This document shows, in pieces, positions 1 to 11,599 of a stretch of DNA of 64,000 bases (the stretch's first letter is position 1; each line of letters starts with the position of its first letter). Below the pieces are notes generated by a model. It did no database searches and was not told the origin of the DNA. It saw only the letters and a program-made list of their open reading frames with translations. Made by a program: the position numbers and the translations under genes. This DNA is from Ceratotherium simum simum (lineage: Eukaryota; Chordata; Mammalia; Perissodactyla; Rhinocerotidae), in the NCBI RefSeq assembly GCF_000283155.1, contig NW_004454195.1:4226569-4290568 (forward strand), in the 5' to 3' direction.

Positions 1-200
1 GACCGTGAGGGAGGAGGGCTAGGCAAGGCTGCCTGGGATTGCGGTGATCACGGAAGGCAAATTTGAACTGAGGAAATAAGGAGCTCTGGGGACACAGAGC
101 AAGAAGGAGCTTGTTGTGCGTCTGGGAAGAAAGACATCACTGTTGAAAGAAATCAAGGAGGAGGGCAGTACCAGACGCGCGTCTATCACAGGGCGGACAC
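1..200. other. Unassigned sequence at the window edge
   Basis: No gene, splice-flanked ORF or confident repeat is seen. The segment is moderately GC-rich and purine-rich, with a small CpG cluster near 173-182 (GACGCGCGTC). It could be the end of a feature lying outside the window. Confidence 0.4.
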
Positions 201-385
201 TATGTTTGGCATCTACTTAATCTTCAAAACAATTCTTCAAGTTATTACTGTTCACAATAAGAGGATGAAAAAATAGGTTCATAAAAGTTAAGTAAGCTGC
301 CCAAGGAGAATAGAGAACAAGCGGTCACATCCAACACCAGAGTCCAGAGAAGTTTTAGACCAGGAGCTTGCAAGGTAGTTTGGTA
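200..385 (+). repeat. MIR SINE remnant
   Basis: The order of blocks follows the MIR core: a 'cctcacaacaa'-like part, a 'gatgaggaaac'-like part (aagaggatgaaaaaat), then 'gttaagtaa' and 'gcccaagg'. It is highly diverged, so the ends are approximate. Confidence 0.6.
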
Positions 386-690
386 CAAAGACAGTAAGCA
401 ACGGCCCAGGCCTGCAGGTGTGAGTGATGAGACGTGAACTAAAGGGACAGTGGCAGGAGTGCAAGAAAGGCACACACGAGTGACACTACACAGTAGTAGT
501 GATCACTTGGTGGACTAGCCATGGGGAAGGATGACCCCACCAGCCTGGGAGAATGCTGCTAACACTTTGTGAAAGAGGACTCCAGAGGAAGCCTGGGTTT
601 TAGCCCAAGACGATGAACTTGGTTTTAAATGTATTGAGCTGATGGGGGGTAGGTAGGCAGGGAACAGCTGGGTAAAGAAGTCCTGACAGG
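386..690. other. Probable ancient repeat, unassigned
   Basis: It is purine-rich and resembles the gene-poor ancient repeat seen elsewhere in this window (for example 51820-52700), but the match is too weak to name. No ORF of note is present. Confidence 0.3.
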
Positions 691-1700
691 TGAGTGGAAA
701 TAAGAAACAGAAATTCCAAAGAAAAGCTGAGCCTCAAGATGCAGCTCTGGAATCACTCAGCCATATGGGAGTTCAGCAGGATTTCTATGGTTTCCTATGT
801 GGGAGAGTAGTGTCTATACTGGCTACAAGAACAGACCGACATCTCGCCACCCTTCAGGAAACACGCAAGCATTCTCTCTGCCACCCACCAACAAGACTAG
901 CCCGAGAAACACACACACACACACGGAATTGAGTTTTTAAAGTTAATGACCCTACTACACAAACTCACAGCAACATGACATGTTATTTAAATGCACTGAG
1001 TTAAAATACCTTGAAATCATGTGGGCTTTGACTTTTTAATGTTATTCAATTGATGTCATTAAAACAGAGGAATTAGTCTTGTGATTATTCCCTTGTGAGT
1101 TCTGCTGTCTGTCTAAAAAAAGAAAGAGCACTCATTTCTGTCCCCAGACCAATTTATTTGGGGAAAATTTAGACTGGTTAAAGACAGCAAAAACCAAGTT
1201 TCAACACGCATGTGGGGAGAGGAAGACAGTGGGTGTCAATGATGAATAAGGCCTTGCCAGTCACTCTGAGCCGTGCCCCATTTGGACCGTGTAGTCTGGC
1301 TGACGCAGCAGTGAAGACAGATCCTTTCTCTCCTGCTTCAACGTGCTAGCCATGCTTAGCACCCTAACACTTCGTTAACATGCTAATGTGTGACCATTAT
1401 TTCCTGCAAGTACCACTGCATGTATCTTTTCAAGTCTCTATCAACCACAGCTCGAATGCAGGGATATAATTACTAAAAATGACCCAAATGCTAACCTAGA
1501 CCATTATTTATAAGAAAACAACATGCTGCTCAAGAAGCTTTTTCTCTATCTTAAGACATAATCTTCCTGTGCAAGTCAGGAAGAAAAGAAGCCAGTTTCT
1601 CTGAAGCACAAGCAAACCATAACATTAACTCTACCAGGGGGGAAAAAGAGCACTAAATACCAAGATATCAGAGGCATACGGCTATGATGGGCAGGGTTTG
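691..1700. other. No recognised gene or repeat; short (AC)n
   Basis: This is about 1 kb of unassigned sequence. The only clear structure is a 16-base (AC)n run at 909-924. An 80-codon ORF over 690-932 ends in this dinucleotide run and has no exon character. Confidence 0.5.
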
Positions 1701-1860
1701 TTGGCAAGAGAAATGGACTAGGAGTTGGAAAACCTGAGGTTCTCTCACTGTCTAACTCTGTAATCTTGAGCGAGTCATTTGACCTCACTGGGAACTAGTT
1801 ATCTATATTTATAGTATGTTAGGGTATCTGAGATTATCTTTAAGATTTCTCCCTGCATGA
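1700..1860 (-). repeat. MIR SINE remnant
   Basis: In plus-strand order it shows 'gttggaaaacctgaggttc', 'taactctgtaatcttgagc' and 'gtcatttgacctcactggg'. This is the reverse complement of the MIR tRNA-related half and core, well diverged. Confidence 0.6.
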
Positions 1861-2149
1861 ATAATCCATGATCAAAGGAAGATTATTACCTTAACAATTG
1901 CTAAACCCTCAATTTCTACAACTATTTTAGAATCATTTTATAGATTATTTGCATTATTTTTCTTCATCTTCTATTGGCTCCAAGTGTTAATAAGAAGACC
2001 TATATCTCTATGGAGAATAATTTGAACTGTACTAAGGTTTATAATTTGAATTATGATAGGTACATAGAAGATGATGGAATAAATGGAGAAAAACTGAAAG
2101 CTCCTATGTGAAATAACTTATTAAAAAGAGGTTAGTTCTTCTGTTTCAA

Positions 2150-3310
2150 TTTATAAATTCAATACATTCCAAATCAAAATTTCAGCTATATTTTGAGGAA
2201 CTTGATATCTTTCAAAATTCATACGGAAAAATAAAGTTCACAGATACCTAAGTACACTGAGAAAAACAGCAATAAGGAGGACTTACTCTGTTAGATACTG
2301 AAATATACTACGAAGCTACAGTAACAAAACAGCATGAACTACGGTCAAGAACAAAGAGATCAATGAAGCACGAAGGTGACACCAACTTGTTGAGGAAAGA
2401 CCATTATCACATGGAAAAATAAAACTGGATTTCTACCTACCACCATAATGGTGTCCAAATGCATTCAAGACCTAAATGTGAAAAACTACAAAGTTAATAC
2501 AATAGATAATAAAAATAAATTTTATAACAGAGGGATAGGGAATAATTTATTTCACAAAGCCCCCAAAGTAAAATATTGATGAACTCAATCACATCAAAAT
2601 TAAGATTTCTGTTCACTAAAAGAACAAAATGGACAAAGTTAATAGAAAAGTGACAGACTAGGAGAAGACTTGTCATGTCTAAAACCAGCCAGGGACTATC
2701 TGGAATATTCAAAGAACTGTAAATCAATAGGGTAAATACAAAAACTTCCAGTGAACAAATGTGCCATGAGTTTGAAGGGGAATTTACAGAAGAGAAAAAT
2801 CCAGAAAAACAATAAGCATATAAAGAGATGATTGAGTTCATCAGTAATCAGATAAAAGCAAATGAAACACAAAGATATCATTTTACACCCACACGATAGA
2901 AATAGGGAAAATTAGAGAAGTTAATAATGCAAAGTATTGGCAGGAATGTGGGTACAGACACTCATACTGCTGATGGGAGTGTGGACTGTCCAATCATTCT
3001 GGATGAGTAATCTGTCACATAATACTGTTTACAGTATCTGAACTGTATACACATGCCCTATGACCCAGCAATTCTATTAGTCTAGATCCCAAGAAATGCC
3101 CCTGGGTATTTTCCAGTCCGGGGTATGTCTCAGGCTGTTCACAGCAGCCTTGGTGGTGGTGAGATAAAATGAAGACAACAGGGGAGTCCATCCCCGGGGG
3201 GGGGAATATAAGTAAAATATGTTCTACACCATAACATACTATCAGCATTTGGACGCAGTGGGTTAAATGTACATATAGCAATATTCATAGACCTTAAAAC
3301 ATTATTAAAT
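2150..3310 (+). mobile_element. 5'-truncated L1 LINE (ORF2 end and 3' UTR)
   Basis: This is an old L1. It carries the ORF2 C-terminal coding pattern in decayed form: 'gaagctacagtaacaaaac', 'agaacaaaatggacaaagtt', 'ctgctgatgggagtgtggac' and 'tgacccagcaattctatta'. This order is typical of the end of mammalian L1 ORF2. Many in-frame stops show it is dead. A G-run (GGGGGGGGG, about 3195-3204) lies inside the 3' part. It has no clear poly(A) tail, and the 3' boundary is approximate. Confidence 0.8.
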
Positions 3311-3504
3311 GCAATGTACTCTGCTTCTATTTTGCTTCCTTTTTTTTTAATGCTTATCTCTATTTACTAAATTGGTTGTATAACCTACCAATGGATTACG
3401 ACTTTCAATTTTAAAACACTGATCCAGGCAATAATAAGGGCATTATAGTGAGTTCCTGGAATAATAAGAATATTGCCACCCATTCATTAAAAATTCAAGC
3501 ACGG

Positions 3505-3680
3505 AAAGCAGAACGGAGAAAAAGCCCCCTTCCTGTGCCGCCTTCTCCCAGAGACACGTCCCCAGGGAATTACCGAGAGCCTGGGCTGCTCCTCCTCACG
3601 TGATTCGGACTTAAGCAGCACTTCCGGAGAGTGAACTTTTCACCCCGACTTCAGCCCCGGCTCGTCGGACTAAGGCCAAA
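3505..3680. promoter_or_regulatory. CpG-rich pocket with E-box and ETS motif
   Basis: About a dozen CpGs fall within roughly 170 bases, against a CpG-poor background. A palindromic E-box TCACGTGA sits at 3596-3603. Sixteen bases downstream is CACTTCCGG at 3619-3627, whose reverse complement CCGGAAGTG is a full ETS/GABP site. This pairing is common in CpG promoters of mammals. No transcript, ORF or splice donor is evident beside it, so promoter or enhancer function is inference only. It could instead be a fragment of an unrecognised retrocopy or LTR. Confidence 0.35.
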
Positions 3681-3689
3681 ACTAAAGCA

Positions 3690-4785
3690 GGAAATGATAT
3701 GCCACTTGTTAAAGCCTAAAGGGATATTTTAAAACATAGAGGAACATTTTTAAACATTTCTTAAACACACTTGAATAAGATGTAGATATAAGAAAATATG
3801 GTCCCTCTCTTAGAGACGGAAAGTTAAAAGATACGAAAGGGTAGAAATTCTAAGGATCAAAGTTATAAAACAAAAAACTTGGAAACAGGAGTCGGTTACA
3901 CAGACTCCCAGAGAGCAGGAGAAAGAGATGCTGCCTAACAGACTAGAAAAGTCCATCCGCTCTTCCCAATGTGCAGCTCAATAAAAAATGAAAAGTAAAC
4001 AAAAATTTCTATTCCAAATCAACTGAAAATTGTCTTTTGAGGGCAGCTTTAGGGTCTTATATCAGAAAACACCTTTACTGGGCCAATACTGAAAATAGTC
4101 ATTTTAAAGTATTTAAATAGGATTAGACACTTCTAGGCTAAATGAGGTTAAAAAGTACAGTAAAGAGTGGGGCACAGAACTGTGTTCCTACCATTTCAGC
4201 CGCACCCAAGTAGAGAGATGAGAATGTGCGGGCAGGTTTAGAAACAACACCTTTACCTCTCTCTGCAGCCAAGGAGGCAGCAGCATTCTAAAGCCCCATC
4301 ACACCCCTGGAGACAATGTTCCCTGGAGGGCAACTTGGGTAGGGAAACCCTGGAGCTGGCTGTGTGAGCTTGGGCTTGAAGTAGGCTATCATCAACGACT
4401 TATCAAAGAGAACTAAGTTAGAAGAGGTGTTATTTAAAATAAAACAAACAAAAATCTAAAAATAACTAGGTTCCATAGAATCCACATGACAAAAGGCACC
4501 TGGAGAAGAAATACAATTTGGACGAGAAGAGGAATGACTTCTGGCCTATCAGGTAGAAAAAAGGTAGAGAAGAGCTAGCTGTGCAGGTAAGATGCGGGGA
4601 AGAGAGGAAAGCCGAGAGGCATAGCACGTACATTACAAAGAGACACAGAAGAACCACGAAGCTGTTGTAGTCTATACCAGTTACTCGCCCTTCACTCATA
4701 GGTGTTCACAAGTGCAAAAGAACACATACCACATTAAAGAAAATGACCAGCTACTTTCAGTTTTGATGAAAACAGAGCAAGAGAA
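3690..4785. other. No recognised gene or repeat
   Basis: This is about 1.1 kb of unique-looking, AT-leaning sequence. A 77-codon antisense ORF (4466-4699) has no recognisable domain and looks like chance. Confidence 0.5.
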
Positions 4786-4789
4786 CAGT

Positions 4790-5010
4790 AATACTGAAAG
4801 TTACCATTTACTGAAAAGGCTCTTTAAATTTCACAATTGGTAATCCTTACAACAATTCTGCAAGGTAAAGGATATCTCCCTTTTATAGGCGAAGAAACAG
4901 AGCATCACAGATGCTAAAAAAGTCCTAAGGGGTACACAGGAATAAGTAAGTGGCAGAGCCAAGATTTAACCCAAGGCATTCTTACTTCAAAAGGTCTTTT
5001 CATTAAGCAT
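4790..5010 (+). repeat. MIR SINE
   Basis: MIR block order is clear: 'taatccttacaacaattct', 'ttataggcgaagaaacagag', 'agtaagtggcagagccaaga' and 'tttaacccaaggcattctta'. Confidence 0.8.
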
Positions 5011-5069
5011 ACTGACTTTCAAAAAGTATACTTAAATGAAAATCAATTAAGCGAGACATAAAAAAGCAT

Positions 5070-5275
5070 TTCCTCCATTTAAACAGAAGAATGGGTTAAA
5101 CTCTGGAAGTGTCAACTACCAACATCAATTTCCCGGTTTTGATCATTGTACTACGGTTATTGAAGATACTATCATGGGGGAAGCTGGGTGAAGGGTACAT
5201 GGGAACTCTATTATTTTTGCATTTTCTTGCCACCTAAAATTATTTTAAAAGAAAAAGTTGTTTTTAGTTTTTTGG
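5070..5275 (+). mobile_element. L1-type 3' UTR fragment (old)
   Basis: The pattern 'gttattgaagatactatcat', 'ggggaagctgggtgaagggt', 'acatgggaactctattattt' followed by an A-rich end matches the 3' end of old mammalian L1s. The same family pattern recurs at 38880-39180. The subfamily is not assigned. Confidence 0.55.
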
Positions 5276-5724
5276 GTTTTTTAAGTAATAGGAATGAACT
5301 TTTTGGAAGGTTACCTAGCTTCTTTTTCCTGTGAGGAGATACATATAGTTTTTAAAAGGCCAATTCTCAGTTGTCTGCAGTGACCTAAATACCACAAGAA
5401 ATAAAATAATATTGAATCCCTTCTACTCCCATTCAATTTTAATAATCTTTCATTAATATTACCACATGGTACTGTACTATTTCATCTACACAAAAATAAA
5501 AGCACTATACAGTGCTCCCACACTCAAGGTTTTTCATTTTTTTCTTTGTCTACCATGTTTACATACAGGAACCAGGGAAATAGAGTTACCATTTATATCT
5601 AAATTGAACATCATGAGAATAAAACGCCTAGCTGACATTAAAGAGAGTGTTTGATAGAATTTACTTTTTTTCCTAAGAAATATTGAGCCACTTTTTCCAA
5701 ATATATAAGACAATTTTCAAACAG

Positions 5725-5935
5725 CTTCCATTTACGGAGTGCCTTCTATGTGTCATTAAAATTCATTTACTATCACAACGTTATAAAGTAAAGATTAATA
5801 TGCCCATTTTACATATGAGGAAAGCTAGACAAATTAATTTGCAGAAGTCATGCAGCCATTCAGTGGTAAAACGAGGATTCAAACTCAGATCTACCTGACT
5901 CTTAAGGTGATACACCTTCTACTATCTTGTGCCTC
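5725..5935 (+). repeat. MIR SINE
   Basis: Blocks 'tgcccattttacatatgagg', 'ttgcagaagtcatgcagcca', 'ggattcaaactcagatctac' and 'ctgactct' follow the MIR consensus order. Confidence 0.8.
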
Positions 5936-7230
5936 CACACTTTCATTTCTGTGCTTAAAAAGCATTTATTATATTATTTACTAACCAAACCTTAATAGCC
6001 AAATATCCATTTTAAGCACATTCACACGTTAAAAAAAAAAATCTCAATATTCATTCCTGGCTCCTGTTTGAAGTTCAAGTTTGTTACTGAAGCTGAAGAA
6101 ACATCTTAGAAGTATGAAAGAAATGCAAGTGGTATTCCAAGTAACAATGTGTGTGCGCTTGAGTGGGAAACATGAGAAGAGCATCTGCCAAATTCATCTG
6201 GCCTCATCTGATACTATCTCACTGATCTCAGTCCAACTTACATTTATTTCTCTCTCTCTTTCCCTCCCCCATTTCCTCTTCATTCCAGAAGCATACAAAA
6301 ATCATAGCTAAGAAGCTGGATAGAGTTTCTAAGAATACACTGAAAGCACTATCAAATAAGGGAATGGCTATCTAGTCCAAGCATAACCTTATTTCGACTA
6401 AGAAAAATCTAAAACACTGAAACAAATCTTGATGGGATCATAAATAACCAGAAAACAAAATTGTCTGAATATTGATTAGAAAGACAAATAGATTTTTGTA
6501 GAGAAAGGCTCAAAAGAACTAATTAAATATGTCTTTTAATGTGTACTTATGCACAGGGCATTATAATTTAGTATGAGTCAACCTCCAAGTTGGATGTACT
6601 TTTTAATTCAAACTTTTTTTTAAGTCTTTAATTATGTTTAATTCTACTTTCAGCTTTTGTTCCCCACCGCTGATCCCTATCTGTTCAGCTCTGGTGCTAA
6701 CGAATCTCAGATTTCTGATACTTGTAACTGAACACCATCAGAATCAGCCGTTAGTTTGAAGGTCCACAATTTCATGACACTGCGCTTGACTTCCATCTAC
6801 ATTTGGAATTTTTTTTAGTCTAGTATATGTAACTGGTAGAATTTTGAAAAAGAAACAGTTCTCCATCAGTTACGCTTTTCAAAAGGGTCAAAGTAAAAAT
6901 GGCTAGTTGATTTATATTTCTAAAGTCACTTAAGTGTTTTCCCCTCATGGTAACATTGTATGATATCCTTAGTTGTTTCCTTCCAACATCTTGGTAAATT
7001 AACGGACTACAGTGCTTTAGCGCAATAGTAAATAAAAAAATAATTATCTAGAAAACCAAACATACAAGCTGAAAAATATCCTGTCTTCTCTCCCAGACCA
7101 CTAGTTATCAGCTAACAAATAATACCAATGAATACTTCCATTCTTATGTTCAGGGGCTCAGGCAACAAAGACTTGGAGCCTAGTCTGCAAGTCTCCTACA
7201 CACTTCCCTCTCCCCCACAAAAAAGACAAG
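5936..7230. other. No recognised gene; short pyrimidine tract
   Basis: Unique-looking AT-rich sequence. A CT-rich tract lies at about 6248-6275. Nothing else was recognised. Confidence 0.5.
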
Positions 7231-7234
7231 ACTC

Positions 7235-7500
7235 AATTGTGTCAGGCACTGTTAATCCTGAGAGATACCATGGGAAATGACATTTTAGTATCCTCTCTAA
7301 CACGTTCACAATCTAATAGAGGAGATCAAGTTAACAGACAATTGTAATGCAGTGTGATGAGGGATGTTACAAGGATAAGCACAGGATGCTATGGAAGTTA
7401 TATAGGAGGAAATTTTAACACAATCTGAAGAGTGGAGGAGTTGGGGATGTTCAGGAGACTTTTCCAGAAATATGATGTCCAAAAGAGACTAAGAGATAAG
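7235..7500 (+). repeat. Ancient interspersed repeat, family not assigned
   Basis: It carries 'gtgtcaggcactgttaatcc', 'atgcagtgtgatgagggatg' and 'aagcacaggatgctatggaa'. This block order recurs in pieces at 20100-20520, 26845-27190, 45365-45490 and 51820-52700, so it is one dispersed ancient family. Confidence 0.55.
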
Positions 7501-7504
7501 TAAC

Positions 7505-8265
7505 CACTGTTGCATCCACTAGGATGGCTACAATAAAAAAGACTGACAATAACAAGTGCTGGGGAGGACCTGGACAAATTGGAACCCTCATGTCACTGGT
7601 GGGAATATAAAATGGTGCAGCCACTTTGAAAAACAGTTTGACAGTTCCTTAAAACGTTAAGCATAGAATTACCCTATTAGCCAGTAATTTTCACTCCTAG
7701 ATGTATACCCAAGAGAACTGAAAACATGTCCACACAAAAACTTGTACACAAATGTTTATAGCAGTATTAGTCAAAATAGGCAAAAAGTGGAAACAACTCA
7801 AGTGTCCATCAATTGATGAATGGATAATTAAAATGTGGTACATTCCAAAACGGAATACTATTTAGTCATGAAAAAAGAATGAAGTATTGATACATGTGAA
7901 AAAAAAAAAATAATGAACATGGATAAACCTTTAAAAACATTATGCTAAGTGAAAGAAGCCAGACACAAAACACCATAAATTGTATGATTCCACTTATACG
8001 CAATTTTCAGAATAAGCAAATTTGTGAAGACAGAAAGTAGGTTAGTGGCTTCCAGGGGCTGGGGGAGGAAGAGCGGAAATGGAGAGTGACTACTAATGGG
8101 TATGGGGTTTCTTTTTGTGGTGATGAAAATATTCTGGAATTAGATCATGGTCATAGTCTTGAAACTTTGTGAATATACTAAAGTCCTAAATTGTACAGTT
8201 CAAAATGGAGAATTTTAAGACATATGAATTATATCACAATAAAAAAAGAGAAAAAAAAGATTTAA
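7505..8265 (+). mobile_element. 5'-truncated L1 LINE 3' end
   Basis: A well-preserved L1 terminal segment: 'actaggatggctacaataaa', 'tcactggtgggaatataaaa', 'atgtatacccaagagaactg', 'gtccatcaattgatgaatgg', 'aagccagacacaaaacacca' and 'ggggctgggggaggaagagc'. It ends in A-rich sequence after 'attatatcacaataaaaaaa'. The reading frame is broken, so no protein is made. Confidence 0.9.
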
Positions 8266-8269
8266 GAGT

Positions 8270-9400
8270 GAGCAGGTGAGAACAGAATTAAGGGGTCAGG
8301 AAGAAGGAAAAAGTAGCAAGAATGGTAGATGATGAAGAGAAGCGGGGGCATTGATGTGGGTTCCAGAGCATGGGAAGAAGGAATGATTGGGACTGGGGGA
8401 GTGGCCCATCTCTCATTAGTAGCAAAGACACAGAGGGTAAGTGTAGCTTAATTGTGTGGGTGTGGAGACAGAAGTGGAGGGAGTTGATGTCTCAAGTTTC
8501 TCTTACAGCCATGTGGCTAGTTGGCAGGGTGGAAAGTTTGAAGTGCATGGCGGAAGGTAAGAACAACTTCTATGGAGAATAGGAGAAATGACTGGAAAAT
8601 AAGCCAGTTATTGGAAGTTTCCCACACTTTTCTGTTTTTTAAATCAGTTTTCATGTTTAACTATAAAACAATATATTTAGGCACAAAATGAACAAGCGAT
8701 CTCAGAAGAGATTTTCTCCTCTGTCAGACCTTCTGGATCCTTGGACTAGAGTGTGAGGGGCTCGAGACACACTTCCTGCTGTTTATAGCAAGGTTTGTAT
8801 CCTTTGTAGGCCTTCCTACTTCAGTTTATCAATTGCTTCAGTCCCACAGTAAGCTGCTTGTTAGCATTTGTGGTTTCCTCTTATTTTATGATATTATTTC
8901 AACAACTAGGTACTGTAGGATTCAAAAACTGATATGAAGATGGTTCTATGAAGCTTTTCATCACCTTAAGGGAAAACAAGTTTTTCTTATTTGTTGTACT
9001 TTTTATTGGTTTTCATAATTTTTTTCAACATTAAGATACCAAAATTCTATTTGATGTGTTCTAGATCTCAAGACATGTTAATAATTTTTAATTTCTATGC
9101 TTCAATAACTAGTAATTCCTATTTAAAAGAATAAAATTAGCTTTTACCTTCAGTTGTAACACTGATATTAAGTCAGACACTGAAGATTTTTGTCAAGAAC
9201 TTCCAAATCATGATCTCCACAGGATGAGAATAATGGAACAACCCCAGCATATGATTTTACCCATGGACAAAAGTCAACGATTTATTAGAACTTGGTGTGA
9301 AGGAAAGGTGTTGTATGGTTACTACTGAATTATGGAAATACACCAAGTCTTCAAAAAGCACTGGAGTTTCTGGTCTCTACTCATTAGACAGATACTAGTC
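8270..9400. other. No recognised gene or repeat
   Basis: About 1.1 kb with no confident repeat, exon or RNA gene. A 70-codon ORF at 8370-8582 has no recognisable features. Confidence 0.5.
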
Positions 9401-9404
9401 AGTA

Positions 9405-9580
9405 CTTTCTGAAAGCTTCCTATATTGCAAGTATTTTTTCACATATAACCTCATTTATTTCTTATCCCTTTACAGATGAAGGAAATGGAGCAGCTGGTAA
9501 ATAGCAGAGCCAGGATTCGAACCCAGGGATTCCGGCTCTAGGTTCTGAGTTCTTAATCACTACACAGACTGCCTAGATAT
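9405..9580 (+). repeat. MIR SINE
   Basis: It contains 'tttacagatgaaggaaatgg', 'agcagagccaggattcgaac' and 'ccagggattccggctctagg', in MIR order. The B-box-like tRNA part lies outside this piece. Confidence 0.8.
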
Positions 9581-9766
9581 CTGTCCAGACATTCTACACC
9601 ATGAAAGATTCATAAAGCTTAGACGGTATAAGGAATTCTAGGTTATTTATTCCCATTCAACTACTAGTGTGTTCTCAAAATATATAAATGTGATCCAAAA
9701 TTCAAAATACCATAGTCAGGATGATATAAAGAAAAGAGACCTTATCAAAGGGCGGGAACTTGGATC

Positions 9767-9967
9767 TTTTTTTTTTTTTTTTTTTCGGTAAGGGAGAATG
9801 GCCCTGAGCTAACATCTGTGACAATCTTTCCTCTATTTTGGATCTGGGTTGCTGCCACAGCATAGCTTGATGTGTGGTGTAGGTCTGTACCCAGGAACCA
9901 AACCCGCGAACCCAGGCCACGGAAGCAGAGCATGCCAAACTTAACCACTACGTCACCAGGCCGGCCC
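9767..9967 (-). mobile_element. ERE SINE (equine repetitive element)
   Basis: Antisense copy: a poly(T) run (reverse of the A tail) starts at 9767, followed by 'ggccctgagctaacatctgt', and the head reads 'caccaggccggccc'. Imperfect target-site duplications flank it (GAACTTGGATC 9756-9766, GAACTCGGGTC 9968-9978, 9 of 11 identical). The family is a tRNA-derived, L1-mobilised SINE of perissodactyls. Two short antisense ORFs here are readings of the SINE, not genes. Confidence 0.93.
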
Positions 9968-9979
9968 GAACTCGGGTCC

Positions 9980-11030
9980 TTTAAGCAGAGCTGCAACGAA
10001 TGTGCTCTATGTTGAGATGTTTCTCAAGCTCTCCTATGCCTCAGTTTGCTCAAGTAGTCAACCACAAACATGCTTATAGTCCTAAAATTACATATCAATG
10101 AAAAAAGAAAACATACATTCTGTGAAGCCCTTCACCTCTTCTATTGCCCATGTATCTCCTTCCTCTAACTTGTCATTCATTACCTGTTCCTCTAGGCACT
10201 GCTCAAAATCTCTCTCTCCTCTCACTCTGCCAACTGGTCTCCTTTCATTTTACACTTTGTTAATGCTGGTTTATCCTAGATAATTTAGCACTTATTGGGA
10301 TAATATATAATTTGATTTGTTTCTTCAAACCCTTTTAAGAAAGGAGCAGAGTATAAATAAATATAAATGCATAATACTTAATGTTCTCTAAGTATTATGT
10401 GTGGTATGTCATGAGCTTGACTAGAAGCCTTTTGGGGACAGGAGTCCTTGAGAGCCCATTGCAGGTGGCAGGATGCCGAGTCCACCATAGACGACACTGA
10501 CTAGCAGTCGAGCACCCTCCGTTCAGGGATAGTCCATGTTTCCTAGCTCCTTTTGGGGCATAAATTTACTTACATTTGTAGATATGTAAACATGTGGAGA
10601 TTCAATATGTGAACTTGAAATAAGACCTGCAGTCATTACATTTCCTAGGTATTTCTGTGAAGATAAACATTTTTCTTTGGATCTTGATTCTCCAATTCTC
10701 CAATCTTGTTTCCTTTGTATTTTGCATTGATTCTGTCTTCATTTACACTGTTCTTTCTGAACATTTAAAATGTGTGCCTTCCCCCTTATAAAAAAGGAAA
10801 GAAATTCTAAGGTGTACTTAAGGGTAGGGGCTGGCTTTGGGGATAAGAGAAGCATTGTAAAGGATCACTACCCAGTGTTAATATCCAAAATCAATGGCAT
10901 TACTGTCTTTCTATCAGTGTGTGAGGAGGAATCAAATTTCCAACTACCAAATGGAATTTCTTTTAACCAGCTTCTCTAGTCTTGACATAAGTTATCGATA
11001 TTGTGGTAGTTAGTAGTGGCAACAGTAGCA
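9980..11030. other. No recognised gene or repeat
   Basis: Unassigned AT-rich sequence. No exon-like ORF was found. Confidence 0.45.
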
Positions 11031-11034
11031 ATAA

Positions 11035-11290
11035 TAACAAAACTTATATAGTATTAACTCTACACCAAATATCCTTCTAAGAACTTTACTGGTATTAATC
11101 CCATAGTCCTCACAATAACTCCATGACATAGGTACTATCGTTAGCTATGTTACCAATGAGATGAGAAACAGAGAGGTTAGTTTACACTTGCTTAACGTCA
11201 CACATCTGGTAACTGGCAGAGGCAGGATTGGAGCCCAGGCAGTCTGACTCCAGAACACCCACTCATAATCCCATTAACCTAACATGACTC
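11035..11290 (+). repeat. MIR SINE, near full length
   Basis: It shows nearly the whole MIR order: 'ccatagtcctcacaataact', 'ccatgacataggtactatcg', 'gagatgagaaacagagaggt', 'ggtaactggcagaggcagga' and 'ttggagcccaggcagtctga'. Confidence 0.85.
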
Positions 11291-11599
11291 ACCATCATTA
11301 TGATATTCATAGTGTTGACCCTAAGAAACTCTAAGGTTCAGATTCTCCTCTCAGTCCAATTTGGGTGAATTTGTGCAGGTACACAAACCTTACACGTCCA
11401 GAAAAGTCCTGATTTCATGAAACTATATTCTTTTCTATACAACAATTTCTCAAAAAACCAAAACTAAAAGTCTGATTCAATGATCATACCCCATAAGATT
11501 CTTATACAAATAAAATCAAAAATAAAACGGAATTCTGCAACTCTTCCTTTTAACTTTGTACAATAAAGTAAAAACTATAAGCTAAGCATTCCTGTCTTA

